Positions 40,818 to 49,019 of a stretch of DNA of 64,000 nt are shown piece after piece (the stretch's first letter is position 1; each line of letters opens with the position of its first letter). The notes beneath the pieces are model-generated. The model was not told the origin of the DNA. It did no database searches and worked only from the letters and a program-made list of their open reading frames with translations. This DNA is from CAZNSX01 sp964575845 (GTDB lineage Bacteria; UBA8248; CAZNSX01): positions 124,001 through 188,000 of the forward strand of contig CAZNSX010000001.1 in the NCBI GenBank assembly GCA_964575845.1. Direction: 5' to 3'. A program made the translations under genes and the position numbers.

Positions 40818-41468
40818 CTACCCTATGAACTTATAGCCTACCCCACGGATCGTTCTTATGAAGACCTTGCCGCCGTGCTCGACCTTGGCGCGAATCCTTC
40901 GGATATGAACATCCACCGTGCGTGGCCCACCTATGTAGTCGAGGCCCCACACGAGGTTAAGAAGGTGGTCCCGGTCGAAGACCTTGCCCGGGTTGGCCAT
41001 GAGGTATCTGAGGAGCTCATATTCCCTGTAGGTGAGGTCAACTGGAGAGTCATCGAGGGTGACCTCATACTTCTCCTCATCTATGACAAGGCCCCCGGAG
41101 GAGAGGTGAGGGCTTCCCTCCTCCCCTCTCCTCTCCTTCAGCAGCCGCCTCACGCGAAGGAGAAACTCCGCCTCCCGCAGTGGCTTTATCACAAGGTCAT
41201 CGGCTTCCGGCGAAGGACCGAGGGTCGGCAGGTCTTGAGGGTCTACCAAGAGCAAGATCGGGGCCTCTGTCCAGGCTCTCAACTCCCGGGGGGTGGGAAG
41301 CTCAGGGTCCAGGTCCAGGAGAATGAGGGGACTGCCGCGCGAGCGACCGGACGTGAGAGCTTTCTCCCAGGGGTCTAACCTCTCCACCCCGAAGCCGAGG
41401 GCCCTGAGGCTTGAGGTCAATTGCCGGCAGAGCGCGTCATCCCGGCTCAGGAGGAGGATCTTGGCCAC
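40818..41468 (-). CDS. OmpR/PhoB-type response regulator
   Basis: A 216-residue two-domain regulator. The receiver (1-115) keeps the phosphoacceptor region LILLDLD and the lysine in VIKPL. Its acidic pocket (LSRDDALC) is atypical, and the switch Thr/Ser region is altered. The C-terminal winged helix is of the trans_reg_C type (LTYREYELLRYLMANPGKVFDRDHLLNLVWG, then RTVDVHIRRIRAKVEHGG and IRTIRGVGYKF). No histidine kinase is adjacent. Its position just upstream of amtB-glnA parallels orphan GlnR-type nitrogen regulators, so a role in nitrogen control is inferred from context only. Confidence 0.9.
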   Translation of the reverse strand: MAKILLLSRDDALCRQLTSSLRALGFGVERLDPWEKALTSGRSRGSPLILLDLDPELPTPRELRAWTEAPILLLVDPQDLPTLGPSPEADDLVIKPLREAEFLLRVRRLLKERRGEEGSPHLSSGGLVIDEEKYEVTLDDSPVDLTYREYELLRYLMANPGKVFDRDHLLNLVWGLDYIGGPRTVDVHIRRIRAKVEHGGKVFIRTIRGVGYKFIG

Positions 41469-41514
41469 GGCTCTCTTGCGGCCACCTCAACTTCAGGCTC
41501 CCCACCGGAAGAGC

Positions 41515-42753
41515 TCATTCAGCCCTCAGAAGCTTCACGACCTGGATGAGGCTTTCCAGGTTATGGACGGGGAGGAATTGGTCCAGGTAGGGAAGGACGG
41601 TCCGCATGCCCCGGTCGATGGGCCGGTAGCCCGGGCTTCCCAGGAGGGGGTTGAGCCAGATGAGCTTCTGACAGCGGCTCTTGAGGCGAGCCATCTCATC
41701 GGCGAGAATCTCCACATCGCCTCGGTCCCAGCCGTCGCTGATGATGAGAAGTACGGTCCTGGAATTGACGAGTTGTTTCCCATGTCGATAGTTAAAAGCC
41801 TTTAGGCAGTTGCCTATCTGGGTTCCTCCGGACCAGTCGTGAACCTCCTCAGCGAGGTGGCTCAGGGCGGAGTGGATATCCTTATGACGGAGGAAGGGCG
41901 TGGCCTCGGTGAGGCGGGTACTGAAGACGAAGGTTCTCAGATGGGGGAGCTGATGCTGGAGGCTATAGAGAAACTGGATTAAGAAGTGGCTATAAGCATC
42001 CATGGAACCGCTCACGTCGCAGAGCAGCACCACCTTGGTCTTGCGGATGCGGCGCCTCCGGCGGAGAAGGCGCAGGATCTCCCCCCCGTGGCGCATGTTT
42101 TTCCGTAGGGTCCGCCGCAGGTCCAGGCTGCCCCGCCGGGGATGGCGCCTCTTGCGGCGACTGAGCCGCGTTGCCAGCTTCGGGACGAGCTTGGCAATGA
42201 GCCGTCGCATCTGAGGGATTTCATCAGGCGAAAAGCTCGAGAAGTCCTTCTTTGCCAGAACCTCCATGGGGCTGTAACTGAGGAGAATGTCCTCTTCCTC
42301 CCCTGCGGCTTCCTCCTCCCCCTCGTCCAGAATTTCCTCCTCCTTTCCCTCGCTCGAATCCCCGTCCTCCTCCCTTTCCCCTTCGCCCTTATCCGTGAGG
42401 AGTTGCCCCAGAACCAGCTCCTCCGCTTCCTCCTCACTCTGGCTGGGAAGGCCCCGGGCCTCTTCCTCCTCCAACTGGTAGCGCCAGAAGGCCCTGAAAA
42501 GGGTGTCGAAGATCGCCATCTCCTCATGGGAGGAGACCAGGTTGGCCCTGGCGGTGTAGTAGAGGGCCTCCTTCTCCGTGGGGTCGATGTGGTCCAGGCT
42601 TCGGAAGAGGTCCAGGATGCGGCCGGTGGTGACCTTGAGCCCCAGGCGCCGCAACAGGCGACAGAAGGTCAGAAGCCTCCGGTCGAAGCCACCCTCTGAG
42701 GAGATGGGAAAAAGGTCCCTGACGGGGGGGGAGCCTCCTTGGGGAGAAGCCAT
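41515..42753 (-). CDS. CoxE-like VWA-domain protein
   Basis: About 412 residues. The C-terminal half is a von Willebrand factor A domain with a complete MIDAS: VVLLCDVSGSMDAYSHF (DxSxS), TRLTEATPFL, WSGGTQIG and LIISDGWDRGD. The N-terminal half is helical, with a very acidic stretch (about 120-165, rich in E and D). VWA-MoxR pairs insert or mature metal centres, and CoxE acts with CoxD in CO dehydrogenase maturation. ATG 42753 lies just after the MoxR stop; an alternative ATG at 42783 overlaps it. Last gene of the cox-like operon. Confidence 0.88.
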   Translation of the reverse strand: MASPQGGSPPVRDLFPISSEGGFDRRLLTFCRLLRRLGLKVTTGRILDLFRSLDHIDPTEKEALYYTARANLVSSHEEMAIFDTLFRAFWRYQLEEEEARGLPSQSEEEAEELVLGQLLTDKGEGEREEDGDSSEGKEEEILDEGEEEAAGEEEDILLSYSPMEVLAKKDFSSFSPDEIPQMRRLIAKLVPKLATRLSRRKRRHPRRGSLDLRRTLRKNMRHGGEILRLLRRRRRIRKTKVVLLCDVSGSMDAYSHFLIQFLYSLQHQLPHLRTFVFSTRLTEATPFLRHKDIHSALSHLAEEVHDWSGGTQIGNCLKAFNYRHGKQLVNSRTVLLIISDGWDRGDVEILADEMARLKSRCQKLIWLNPLLGSPGYRPIDRGMRTVLPYLDQFLPVHNLESLIQVVKLLRAE

Positions 42754-42757
42754 GGGC

Positions 42758-43672
42758 TCAGTCGGTGGCGACGCTGCAGGCATACTGCGCGATGAGCTCC
42801 CTCAAGCCCACGTCCTCCACACGCTGGATGTCCTCGTGGTATTTGAAAATGCATCCCAGAGTGGCCCTGACTGAGTCCTCGTCCAGCTCATCCTTCTGCA
42901 GCTGAATGAGCGCTAGGGCCCAATCCAAGGTCTCGGCGATGCCGGGCTTTTTGTAGAAGTCCATCTCCCGCATGCCTTCCACGAAGCGGCATATCTGCTC
43001 GGCAAGCCTTTCCGTGATGCCGGGCACCTTGGCCGTGACGATCCGAAACTCTTTCTCAAAGGAGGGATAGTCGATCCATAGGTAGAGGCAGCGTCGCTTG
43101 AGGGCATCGTGGATTTCCCGGGTGCGGTTAGAGGTGAGAACCACCCTCGGTCGCGATTTGGCCTTGATGGTCCCCAGCTCCGGGATCGTGATCTGAAAGT
43201 CGGAGAGAACCTCCAGCAGGAACGCCTCAAACTCCTCATCACTCCTGTCAATTTCGTCTATGAGTAATACGGGGGGTCTATCCTCGTTGGATTGGATGGC
43301 CTCAAGCAGGGGGCGGGCGATGAGAAAATCAGGGCTGAAGACGCTCTCCTCAAGCTTCTTCTTAGAGGCGGAGCCAGAGGCCTCCTCGAGCCTTATGTGG
43401 ATTAGCTGCCTCGTGTAGTTCCACTCGTAAAGGGCACTATTGGCATCTAGTCCCTCGTAGCACTGAAGGCGGATGAGCTTGGTCTTGAGGATCTCGGAGA
43501 GGGCTTTAGCCACCTCGGTCTTGCCAACTCCCGCTTCTCCCTCGAGGAAGACGGGCTTCTCAAGGGAAAGAGATAGGTAAATGGTGGTGGCCAGGGCCCG
43601 GTCGGCGATGTAGTTCTGTTTCTGGAGAGCCTCCAGGACCTTTTCTGCGGAATTCAGCTGAAGGCGTGCCAT
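42758..43672 (-). CDS. MoxR-type AAA+ ATPase (CoxD-like)
   Basis: A 304-residue AAA+ chaperone. Walker A is GEAGVGKTE near residue 42, Walker B VLLIDEIDRSDEEF near 134, sensor 1 VVLTSNRTREI near 178, and the arginine-finger region RRCLYLWIDYP near 192. MoxR proteins work with VWA partners to fit metal cofactors into enzymes. In the cox locus CoxD helps assemble the Mo-S-Cu site. It lies between the 2Fe-2S subunit gene (52 bases upstream) and the VWA gene. Confidence 0.93.
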   Translation of the reverse strand: MARLQLNSAEKVLEALQKQNYIADRALATTIYLSLSLEKPVFLEGEAGVGKTEVAKALSEILKTKLIRLQCYEGLDANSALYEWNYTRQLIHIRLEEASGSASKKKLEESVFSPDFLIARPLLEAIQSNEDRPPVLLIDEIDRSDEEFEAFLLEVLSDFQITIPELGTIKAKSRPRVVLTSNRTREIHDALKRRCLYLWIDYPSFEKEFRIVTAKVPGITERLAEQICRFVEGMREMDFYKKPGIAETLDWALALIQLQKDELDEDSVRATLGCIFKYHEDIQRVEDVGLRELIAQYACSVATD

Positions 43673-43724
43673 GGTCTCGTCCTGGCCGGAGTTCTCTGGC
43701 CTCTTAAGGGAAGGTTCCTGAGAG

Positions 43725-44249
43725 CTAGCGGGCGGGGGTGCCAGCGCCGCGCCTTGAGCCCCTCGCGGTCCTGCCCCGCGCCCCCTTGAGCTCGGCCGCC
43801 GTGGCCTCGATGGCGTCGATGATTTTCACATATCCCGTGCAGCGACAGAGGTTACCCGAGATGCCCACCTTAATCTCCTCCCGGGTGGGGGAGGGGTTCT
43901 CATCCAGAAGGGCCTTGGCTGCAAGGAGCATCCCTGGGGTGCAGAAGCCGCACTGGATGGCGCCGAGTTCTATGAAGTTCTTCTGCAGGGGATGGAGGTT
44001 ATCCACGGTGCCCAGGCCGCGGACGGTCGTCACCTCTCGGCCCTGGGCCTGCACGGCCAGCACGAGGCAGGCGTTAACCGCCCGGCCATCCAAGAGAATG
44101 GTGCAGGCGCCGCAGTCTCCCTTCTCGCAGCCGTTCTTAACTTCGGTATAACCCAGCTCCCGCAGGGCATGCATAAGGGAGCGGTGGGCGGGAAACTCGG
44201 CCTTCACCTCCTCACCGTTAACCCTTAACCGCACCGGGTAGAGTTTCAT
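43725..44249 (-). CDS. CoxS-like 2Fe-2S subunit of a molybdenum hydroxylase
   Basis: A 174-residue protein with both 2Fe-2S cluster sets: C41, C46, C49, C61 and C100, C103, C135, C137. An Arg/Gly-rich C-terminal tail (about 155-174) is longer than usual. The start is ATG 44249 with GGAGGGAG upstream. It follows the FAD subunit gene by 23 bases. In most loci a large catalytic subunit would come next, but here the MoxR and VWA genes follow directly. Confidence 0.93.
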   Translation of the reverse strand: MKLYPVRLRVNGEEVKAEFPAHRSLMHALRELGYTEVKNGCEKGDCGACTILLDGRAVNACLVLAVQAQGREVTTVRGLGTVDNLHPLQKNFIELGAIQCGFCTPGMLLAAKALLDENPSPTREEIKVGISGNLCRCTGYVKIIDAIEATAAELKGARGRTARGSRRGAGTPAR

Positions 44250-44272
44250 CAAGCTCCCTCCTGAGCTACGTT

Positions 44273-45139
44273 TCAACCCTCGCCTTCTAGACCCAGGCTC
44301 TGACAGATGAGCCGCCGGACCAAAACCTCGCACATGAGTCGCCGGTATTCGGCCGAGGCCCGGATGTCACTGATGGGACTCGCACTCTTTGCCGCCACCT
44401 CGCCGCACTTCTGGGCCAGTTCCCGGTCTACTGGCTCGCCGCGCAGCAGCGCCTCGGCTCTCTCCACCCTCAAAGGGGTGGGAGCCACAGCCCCCAGGGC
44501 GATGCCAGCATCGGCGCAGGTCTTACGGTTCATGTTGAGCACCACGGCGGCGCTGGCAACGGAGATGGCCATGGCGTTCCGGCGCCCGATCTTGTAGTAG
44601 CCCTGCTTCGAGCCACGGGGAGGGATGGGGAATTCCACCTCAGTTAGAACCTCTCCTGGCTTTGTGACGGTCTTGCGGTAGCCGGTGAAAAATTTATCCA
44701 GCGGCACAGTCCGCTGGCCCTGGAGGCTCCGGAGCTTCACTCGAGCTTTCAGGGCCAGAAGCGGTACAGCCACATCTGCCGCAGGGGAAGCGTCCGCTAG
44801 ATTTCCCGCCACCGTCGCGCGGTTTCGCACCAGGGGGCCGGCAAATTTATAAGCCGCCTCCCACAGAACGGGGGCACGCTTCTTTATGAGTTGGGAATTC
44901 AGGAGGTCAGTAATGGTCACAAGGGCTCCTATCCTTACCGTCCCCTTCCCCTCCTTTATGCAGCGGAGGGTTTTGATTCCGCTGAGGTCTACCACCAGCC
45001 GCGGGGCTATATTCCGGTCCCGGACATCGGGCACCACGTTCGTGCCGCCGGCGATGAGTTTATAGCTCCGGCCCTTTCCCTCAATAGCGCGAAGGGCGGC
45101 ATCCAGAGTTTTAGGGGCCAGGAAATCAAATCCTCTCAT
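44273..45139 (-). CDS. CoxM-like FAD-binding subunit of a molybdenum hydroxylase
   Basis: A 288-residue FAD subunit. The first FAD loop is KLIAGGTNVVPDVRD near residue 28 and the second is RNRATVAGNLADASPAAD near 102. The C-terminal domain has ISVASAAVVLNMN, ALGAVAPTPLRVERAEALLRGE and SPISDIRASAEYRR. It is paralogous to the FAD subunit at 3914-4783. It is the first gene of the operon coxM-like, coxS-like, moxR, VWA. The 276-base gap upstream, shared with mtaB, shows only AT-rich promoter-like sequence. Confidence 0.92.
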   Translation of the reverse strand: MRGFDFLAPKTLDAALRAIEGKGRSYKLIAGGTNVVPDVRDRNIAPRLVVDLSGIKTLRCIKEGKGTVRIGALVTITDLLNSQLIKKRAPVLWEAAYKFAGPLVRNRATVAGNLADASPAADVAVPLLALKARVKLRSLQGQRTVPLDKFFTGYRKTVTKPGEVLTEVEFPIPPRGSKQGYYKIGRRNAMAISVASAAVVLNMNRKTCADAGIALGAVAPTPLRVERAEALLRGEPVDRELAQKCGEVAAKSASPISDIRASAEYRRLMCEVLVRRLICQSLGLEGEG

Positions 45140-45415
45140 GAACTCTCCCCTTCTACCGCCTCAGGCGAAAGATTCCTCTGCTTTCCCAAAGAAAACCTTC
45201 TTTAGCAGAATAAGGTCCAAAAGTCAAATTCCGCCCTCAGGCCAGGGCAGGCGGAAATGAACTTGAAAAAGAATGCTTTCGAAAATATTATTTAATAAGC
45301 CGCATTCATGTTGAGGATGCTGTCCATGAATTCTAAAAAAAATTATAGCATCAGGAATGCTCATTCTTCAAGCTCTCTTGGCGGGAAGCCGGGATTCCCA
45401 GGGAGTCGCTAGCTT

Positions 45416-46768
45416 ATGTTTATGCCTGGATGCCGAAAGGGCGAGAGAGCATGCCTGGCTCTGGCTACCCTCGGCTGCAAGCTGAACCAGTCCGAAGGCG
45501 CCCTGATGGTGGGTCGCTCCCTTGAGGCAGGCTACCGGCTAGTCCCCTTCGGGGCGGAGGCTGAGGTCTTCGTCATCAACAGCTGCACTGTTACCGCCCG
45601 AAGTGACCGCGAGGTACGGCAGCTCATCGGCCGGGCCAGGAGGCTGAACCCCAGGGGGAAGGTTGTGCTTACCGGCTGCTACCCTCAGGCAAACCTTAAA
45701 GCGGCCGAGGCCCTCCCAGGAGTTGACCTGATTCTGGGGAATGAAGAAAAGCTCAGGCTCCCTGAGCATCTTTCCCCAGGCCATAATGGCAGGGTCAGAG
45801 TCGGGCCCCTCAAGGGGGCCCCCCTTGGGGCCGAGCCTGTGAGGTATTTTCCTGGGAGGACCAGAGCCTTCCTCAAGGTGCAGGATGGCTGTAATTTTGG
45901 GTGTACCTATTGCATCGTTCCAAGGGCCCGTGGCACGAGCAGGAGCCTTCCCCTTGAATCGATGTTCTCTCAGGCCACGGCCCTCGTCGGGGCGGGTTAC
46001 CGCGAAGTGGTTCTTACAGGAGCCCATCTGGGGAGCTGGGGCCTGGATTTGTGTGAGGGGAAGGACCTCCTTCACGCGCTGAGGAGGCTCAGGTCTCTTT
46101 CAGGCTCCTTCCGGCTCAGGCTCAGCTCCTTGGAGCCATTGGAGCTCGAGGAAGGTATTCTTGAGGAAGCCGCGCTTGCGGCTCCCGGCCATCCCCTCAT
46201 CTGCCCTCACTTTCATCTTCCCCTCCAGAGCGGAGATGACGCCATCCTCAGGGCCATGGGAAGGCCTTACACGAGTGCCCTCTATGCCGAGAAGGTCGAG
46301 AAGCTGCTCTCTATACTCCCCCACGCCTGCATCGGGGCCGATGTGATGGTGGGATTTCCGGGGGAGGATGAGGCATCCTTCGACCGAACCCTGCGCTTCA
46401 TCTCAAGCCTACGGCTCGCCTATCTGCATGTTTTCAGCTTCTCCCGCAGGGAGGGCACTGCCGCCGCGTCTCTTCCGGGCCAAATCCCCGAGAGCATTAA
46501 GAGAAGGCGGAGCGCGCTGCTTCGGGAACTCGGTCGAGAGAAGAGGAGAGCCTTTCTCGAAAAAGCGCGGGGTTCCGTCCGCCAGGTTCTCATTGAGGGG
46601 ACGAGAGACCGAGCGACGGGCCTTCTCAAGGGCTATACCGATAACTACATAAGAGTTCTCCTTCCGGGCACCGACTCCCTGATGAATTCCTTCCTCAGGG
46701 TTCGACTCGGGAGCTTTGCCCCCGATGGCCAGAGCCTCATGGGGGCTATTCTGGAGGGAAGTCCTTAG
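45416..46768 (+). CDS. mtaB: MtaB-type tRNA methylthiotransferase
   Basis: A 450-residue radical SAM enzyme that adds a methylthio group to t6A37 of tRNA. The N-terminal UPF0004 domain has LGCKLNQSE, NSCTVTARSDREVRQ and LTGCYPQ, whose three cysteines hold the auxiliary cluster. The radical SAM motif is VQDGCNFGCTYCIVPRARG near 156-172. A short TRAM-like C-terminus follows (VLIEGT, GYTDNYIRV). The TLGCKLNQSE and NSCTVT forms point to MtaB rather than MiaB or RimO. The start at 45416 is uncertain by two codons. The stop touches the next gene. Confidence 0.93.
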   Translation: MFMPGCRKGERACLALATLGCKLNQSEGALMVGRSLEAGYRLVPFGAEAEVFVINSCTVTARSDREVRQLIGRARRLNPRGKVVLTGCYPQANLKAAEALPGVDLILGNEEKLRLPEHLSPGHNGRVRVGPLKGAPLGAEPVRYFPGRTRAFLKVQDGCNFGCTYCIVPRARGTSRSLPLESMFSQATALVGAGYREVVLTGAHLGSWGLDLCEGKDLLHALRRLRSLSGSFRLRLSSLEPLELEEGILEEAALAAPGHPLICPHFHLPLQSGDDAILRAMGRPYTSALYAEKVEKLLSILPHACIGADVMVGFPGEDEASFDRTLRFISSLRLAYLHVFSFSRREGTAAASLPGQIPESIKRRRSALLRELGREKRRAFLEKARGSVRQVLIEGTRDRATGLLKGYTDNYIRVLLPGTDSLMNSFLRVRLGSFAPDGQSLMGAILEGSP

Positions 46769-47623
46769 GTGGAGCGCGAGAGCTTAGAGGTTTACACGGG
46801 ACCGCCCCTGGGCGAGGTGGGCACCCCACGCGTCATAACCCTCACCACTGACTTCGGGCTCGCGGACCCGTTCGTGGGGGCCATGAAGGGGGTGATCCTG
46901 GGGATAAACCCGGATGTGCATATAGTGGATTTAAGCCATGGGGTCGAGCCCTTCAACATCTTCCAGGGAGCCATCATCCTGAGGTCTGCCTATCGCTATT
47001 TCCCCAGGGGCACTATCCATGTGGTTGTCGTAGACCCCGGGGTAGGGGGGGACCGGAGGGTTCTTTTGGCGGCCACCCAGGAGCAGCTCTTCGTGGCGCC
47101 CGATAACGGGGTTTTGAGCTTCGTCTTCAGCGATCCCTCCTTCCTCTGGGCGTGGGAGGTGACAGCGGTCGAGTATTTTGCCCGAAAGGTGAGCTCGACC
47201 TTTCATGGCAGGGATATATTCGCCCCTGTGGCCGCCTGGCTCTCTACGGGCCTGGAGCCCGAGCAGCTTGGCAACCTGGTGGATGACCCCAAGAGGCTTC
47301 CCCTCAGGGAGGCTGACCATCTGGGGGAGGGGGTAGTAGCCGGCGAGGTCATCTATGTGGATGGCTTCGGAAACCTCATCACCAACATCGATACCGGGGT
47401 CTTCTGGGAGGCCCAGGCCCAGGCCAGGGGGGAGTTCCCCCGGATTGAGGTCGGAGGGACTTCCATAGAGGGCCTGACCGACGCCTACCAGGAAGCTCCC
47501 CGGGGGAGGCCCTCGGCTCTTTTCAACAGCTGGGGCCATCTGGAGGTATTCATCCCCAGGGGGAACGCGAGCCGCGAGCTCGGCATCGGGCACGGGGCCG
47601 AGGTGAGACTGAGCTTCGTTTAA
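46769..47623 (+). CDS. SAM hydrolase / SAM-dependent halogenase-family protein (DUF62)
   Basis: A 284-residue protein of the SAM hydroxide adenosyltransferase family, which hydrolyses S-adenosylmethionine to adenosine and methionine. ITLTTDFGLADPFVGAMKGVI near residue 24, VVDPGVGGDRRVLLAAT near 91, FVAPDNGVLSF near 110, FHGRDIFAPVAAWL near 148 and DGFGNLITNID near 203 match. It lacks the loop of true fluorinases and chlorinases as far as I can tell. GTG 46769 directly follows the mtaB stop. Shared SAM chemistry may explain the pairing. Confidence 0.9.
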   Translation: MERESLEVYTGPPLGEVGTPRVITLTTDFGLADPFVGAMKGVILGINPDVHIVDLSHGVEPFNIFQGAIILRSAYRYFPRGTIHVVVVDPGVGGDRRVLLAATQEQLFVAPDNGVLSFVFSDPSFLWAWEVTAVEYFARKVSSTFHGRDIFAPVAAWLSTGLEPEQLGNLVDDPKRLPLREADHLGEGVVAGEVIYVDGFGNLITNIDTGVFWEAQAQARGEFPRIEVGGTSIEGLTDAYQEAPRGRPSALFNSWGHLEVFIPRGNASRELGIGHGAEVRLSFV

Positions 47624-47752
47624 GCGGCTGCAAAAGTCGGTAGGGTAAGCGCATCGGGTCTATCTTCCGGGGCATGTCATCCTTTCATTCACAATCCATC
47701 CGCACCCAAGGGCCTGCGAGCGATGCTCCGCTTTCTTCTCTGTGTTCATTGA

Positions 47753-48145
47753 CTAATGTAAAACTAAACTTATCGTCAATATTGCAAGGACAAACATAGT
47801 TATTGCCACGTATTTAACATTCCTCTCCCACGCGAAATAGAGGACGGATAAGACCAGTCTGATATATGGGGTTAATATCAATGCAATTATGCCGAGGACC
47901 ATGAAGTGAATGGCTTTTTCTTGTGCATAATTTCCGTGGAAAAGCCCATATATAAAACTGAAGAAATTGTCTCCAACGATGAACATGACCTTGTTTTCAG
48001 AAATGCGTAAATGGCCATATGAATGATAGAAAAGGAGTATCCCGATTATCTCCAGAAAGAGGCTTGCGGCGACCCCTGCTATCAGCAGATAGCTAATGGC
48101 CGTCTCAAGTTTAGATTCGCCAGCGCCTAGATTGGTGAATGCCAT
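47753..48145 (-). CDS. DUF1634 membrane protein
   Basis: A 130-residue protein with three hydrophobic segments: ISYLLIAGVAASLFLEIIGILLF, FMVLGIIALILTPYIRLVLSVLYF and YVAITMFVLAILTISLVL. This matches DUF1634, which is regularly encoded next to TauE/SafE permeases. It overlaps that gene by 19 bases here. It is likely a small partner subunit of the exporter; its biochemical role is unknown. Confidence 0.85.
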   Translation of the reverse strand: MAFTNLGAGESKLETAISYLLIAGVAASLFLEIIGILLFYHSYGHLRISENKVMFIVGDNFFSFIYGLFHGNYAQEKAIHFMVLGIIALILTPYIRLVLSVLYFAWERNVKYVAITMFVLAILTISLVLH

Positions 48146-48978
48146 ACCGACGTTATCCCTTTGTATAACATTTGAGCGATGAGAAAAATGACAACTACCA
48201 AAAAGATGATCCTGAGGCTTTTATCTCGAAATCTATTTAAGACCCTGCCTCCGGCCAGAGCGCCGATGGTTGTCCCCACAGCCATGGGGGCCATCAAAGT
48301 TAAATTTAAGAGTCCGGAGAATAGATAGACGCTCGTCCCCGCCAGTGCCGTCATGCCGATGATGAAGTTGCTCGTGGTGCTGGAGACCTTTGGCGGTATC
48401 TTTAATATGTTCTCCTGAACCGTCACCTTGAACGCGCCTGCGCCTATTCCGAGCATGCCGGCAGCGAGTCCAGCGATAAGCATCCCCGCCCCTCCAAGGA
48501 GGGCGTTGTGCACTTCATACTCGACGACTTCTTTTTTAGCTTCATCAAAATATCTCCCCCTAAGCTCCAGCCATTTTGAGATCGTATCTTGGCTCCGGGA
48601 TGTAGCTGGATTATCTTCTGTTGGGCCCCGTAGTTTTGTGAAAGAAGTGAGCAGGAATACTGCGAAGAAAAAATACAGATAAACGGGAGCAATTATCGTT
48701 GTGATCGTGGCGCCTGCTATCGCACCTGTGATGGTGAACATCTCAAGGTACATTGCGACCTTCACATTGGCGATCTTCTCCCTGATGTAAGAGGATGATG
48801 AGCCGCTAGAGGTCGCTATGATAGCGACCATCCCAGACGCTATCGCCTCCTTGACGGGGATACCGAAGAAGACCAATAAAGGGATAAGGATACTCGCCCC
48901 GCCAAGGCCGATAAGCGACCCGATAAATCCCACGGGGACAGACATAAAAAGGAGTGACATCATGTCTAACATCGGCAC
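48127..48978 (-). CDS. TauE/SafE-family anion permease (sulfite-exporter type)
   Basis: A 283-residue permease with two TauE/SafE repeats. Repeat 1 begins VPVGFIGSLIGLGGASILIPLLVFFGIPVKEAIASGM, and repeat 2 begins MLIAGLAAGMLGIGAGAFKVTV. About eight membrane helices are expected, with a cytosolic linker near 120-155. Members move sulfite, sulfoacetate, thiosulfate or other organosulfur anions. It lies 41 bases downstream of the DsbA-like selenoprotein gene on the same strand and overlaps DUF1634. The local composition is more AT-rich than the surroundings. Confidence 0.88.
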   Translation of the reverse strand: MPMLDMMSLLFMSVPVGFIGSLIGLGGASILIPLLVFFGIPVKEAIASGMVAIIATSSGSSSSYIREKIANVKVAMYLEMFTITGAIAGATITTIIAPVYLYFFFAVFLLTSFTKLRGPTEDNPATSRSQDTISKWLELRGRYFDEAKKEVVEYEVHNALLGGAGMLIAGLAAGMLGIGAGAFKVTVQENILKIPPKVSSTTSNFIIGMTALAGTSVYLFSGLLNLTLMAPMAVGTTIGALAGGRVLNRFRDKSLRIIFLVVVIFLIAQMLYKGITSVWHSPI

Positions 48979-49019
48979 CGTCTCCGTGATGAATATACAT
49001 AATATCTTTTGCAGACACT

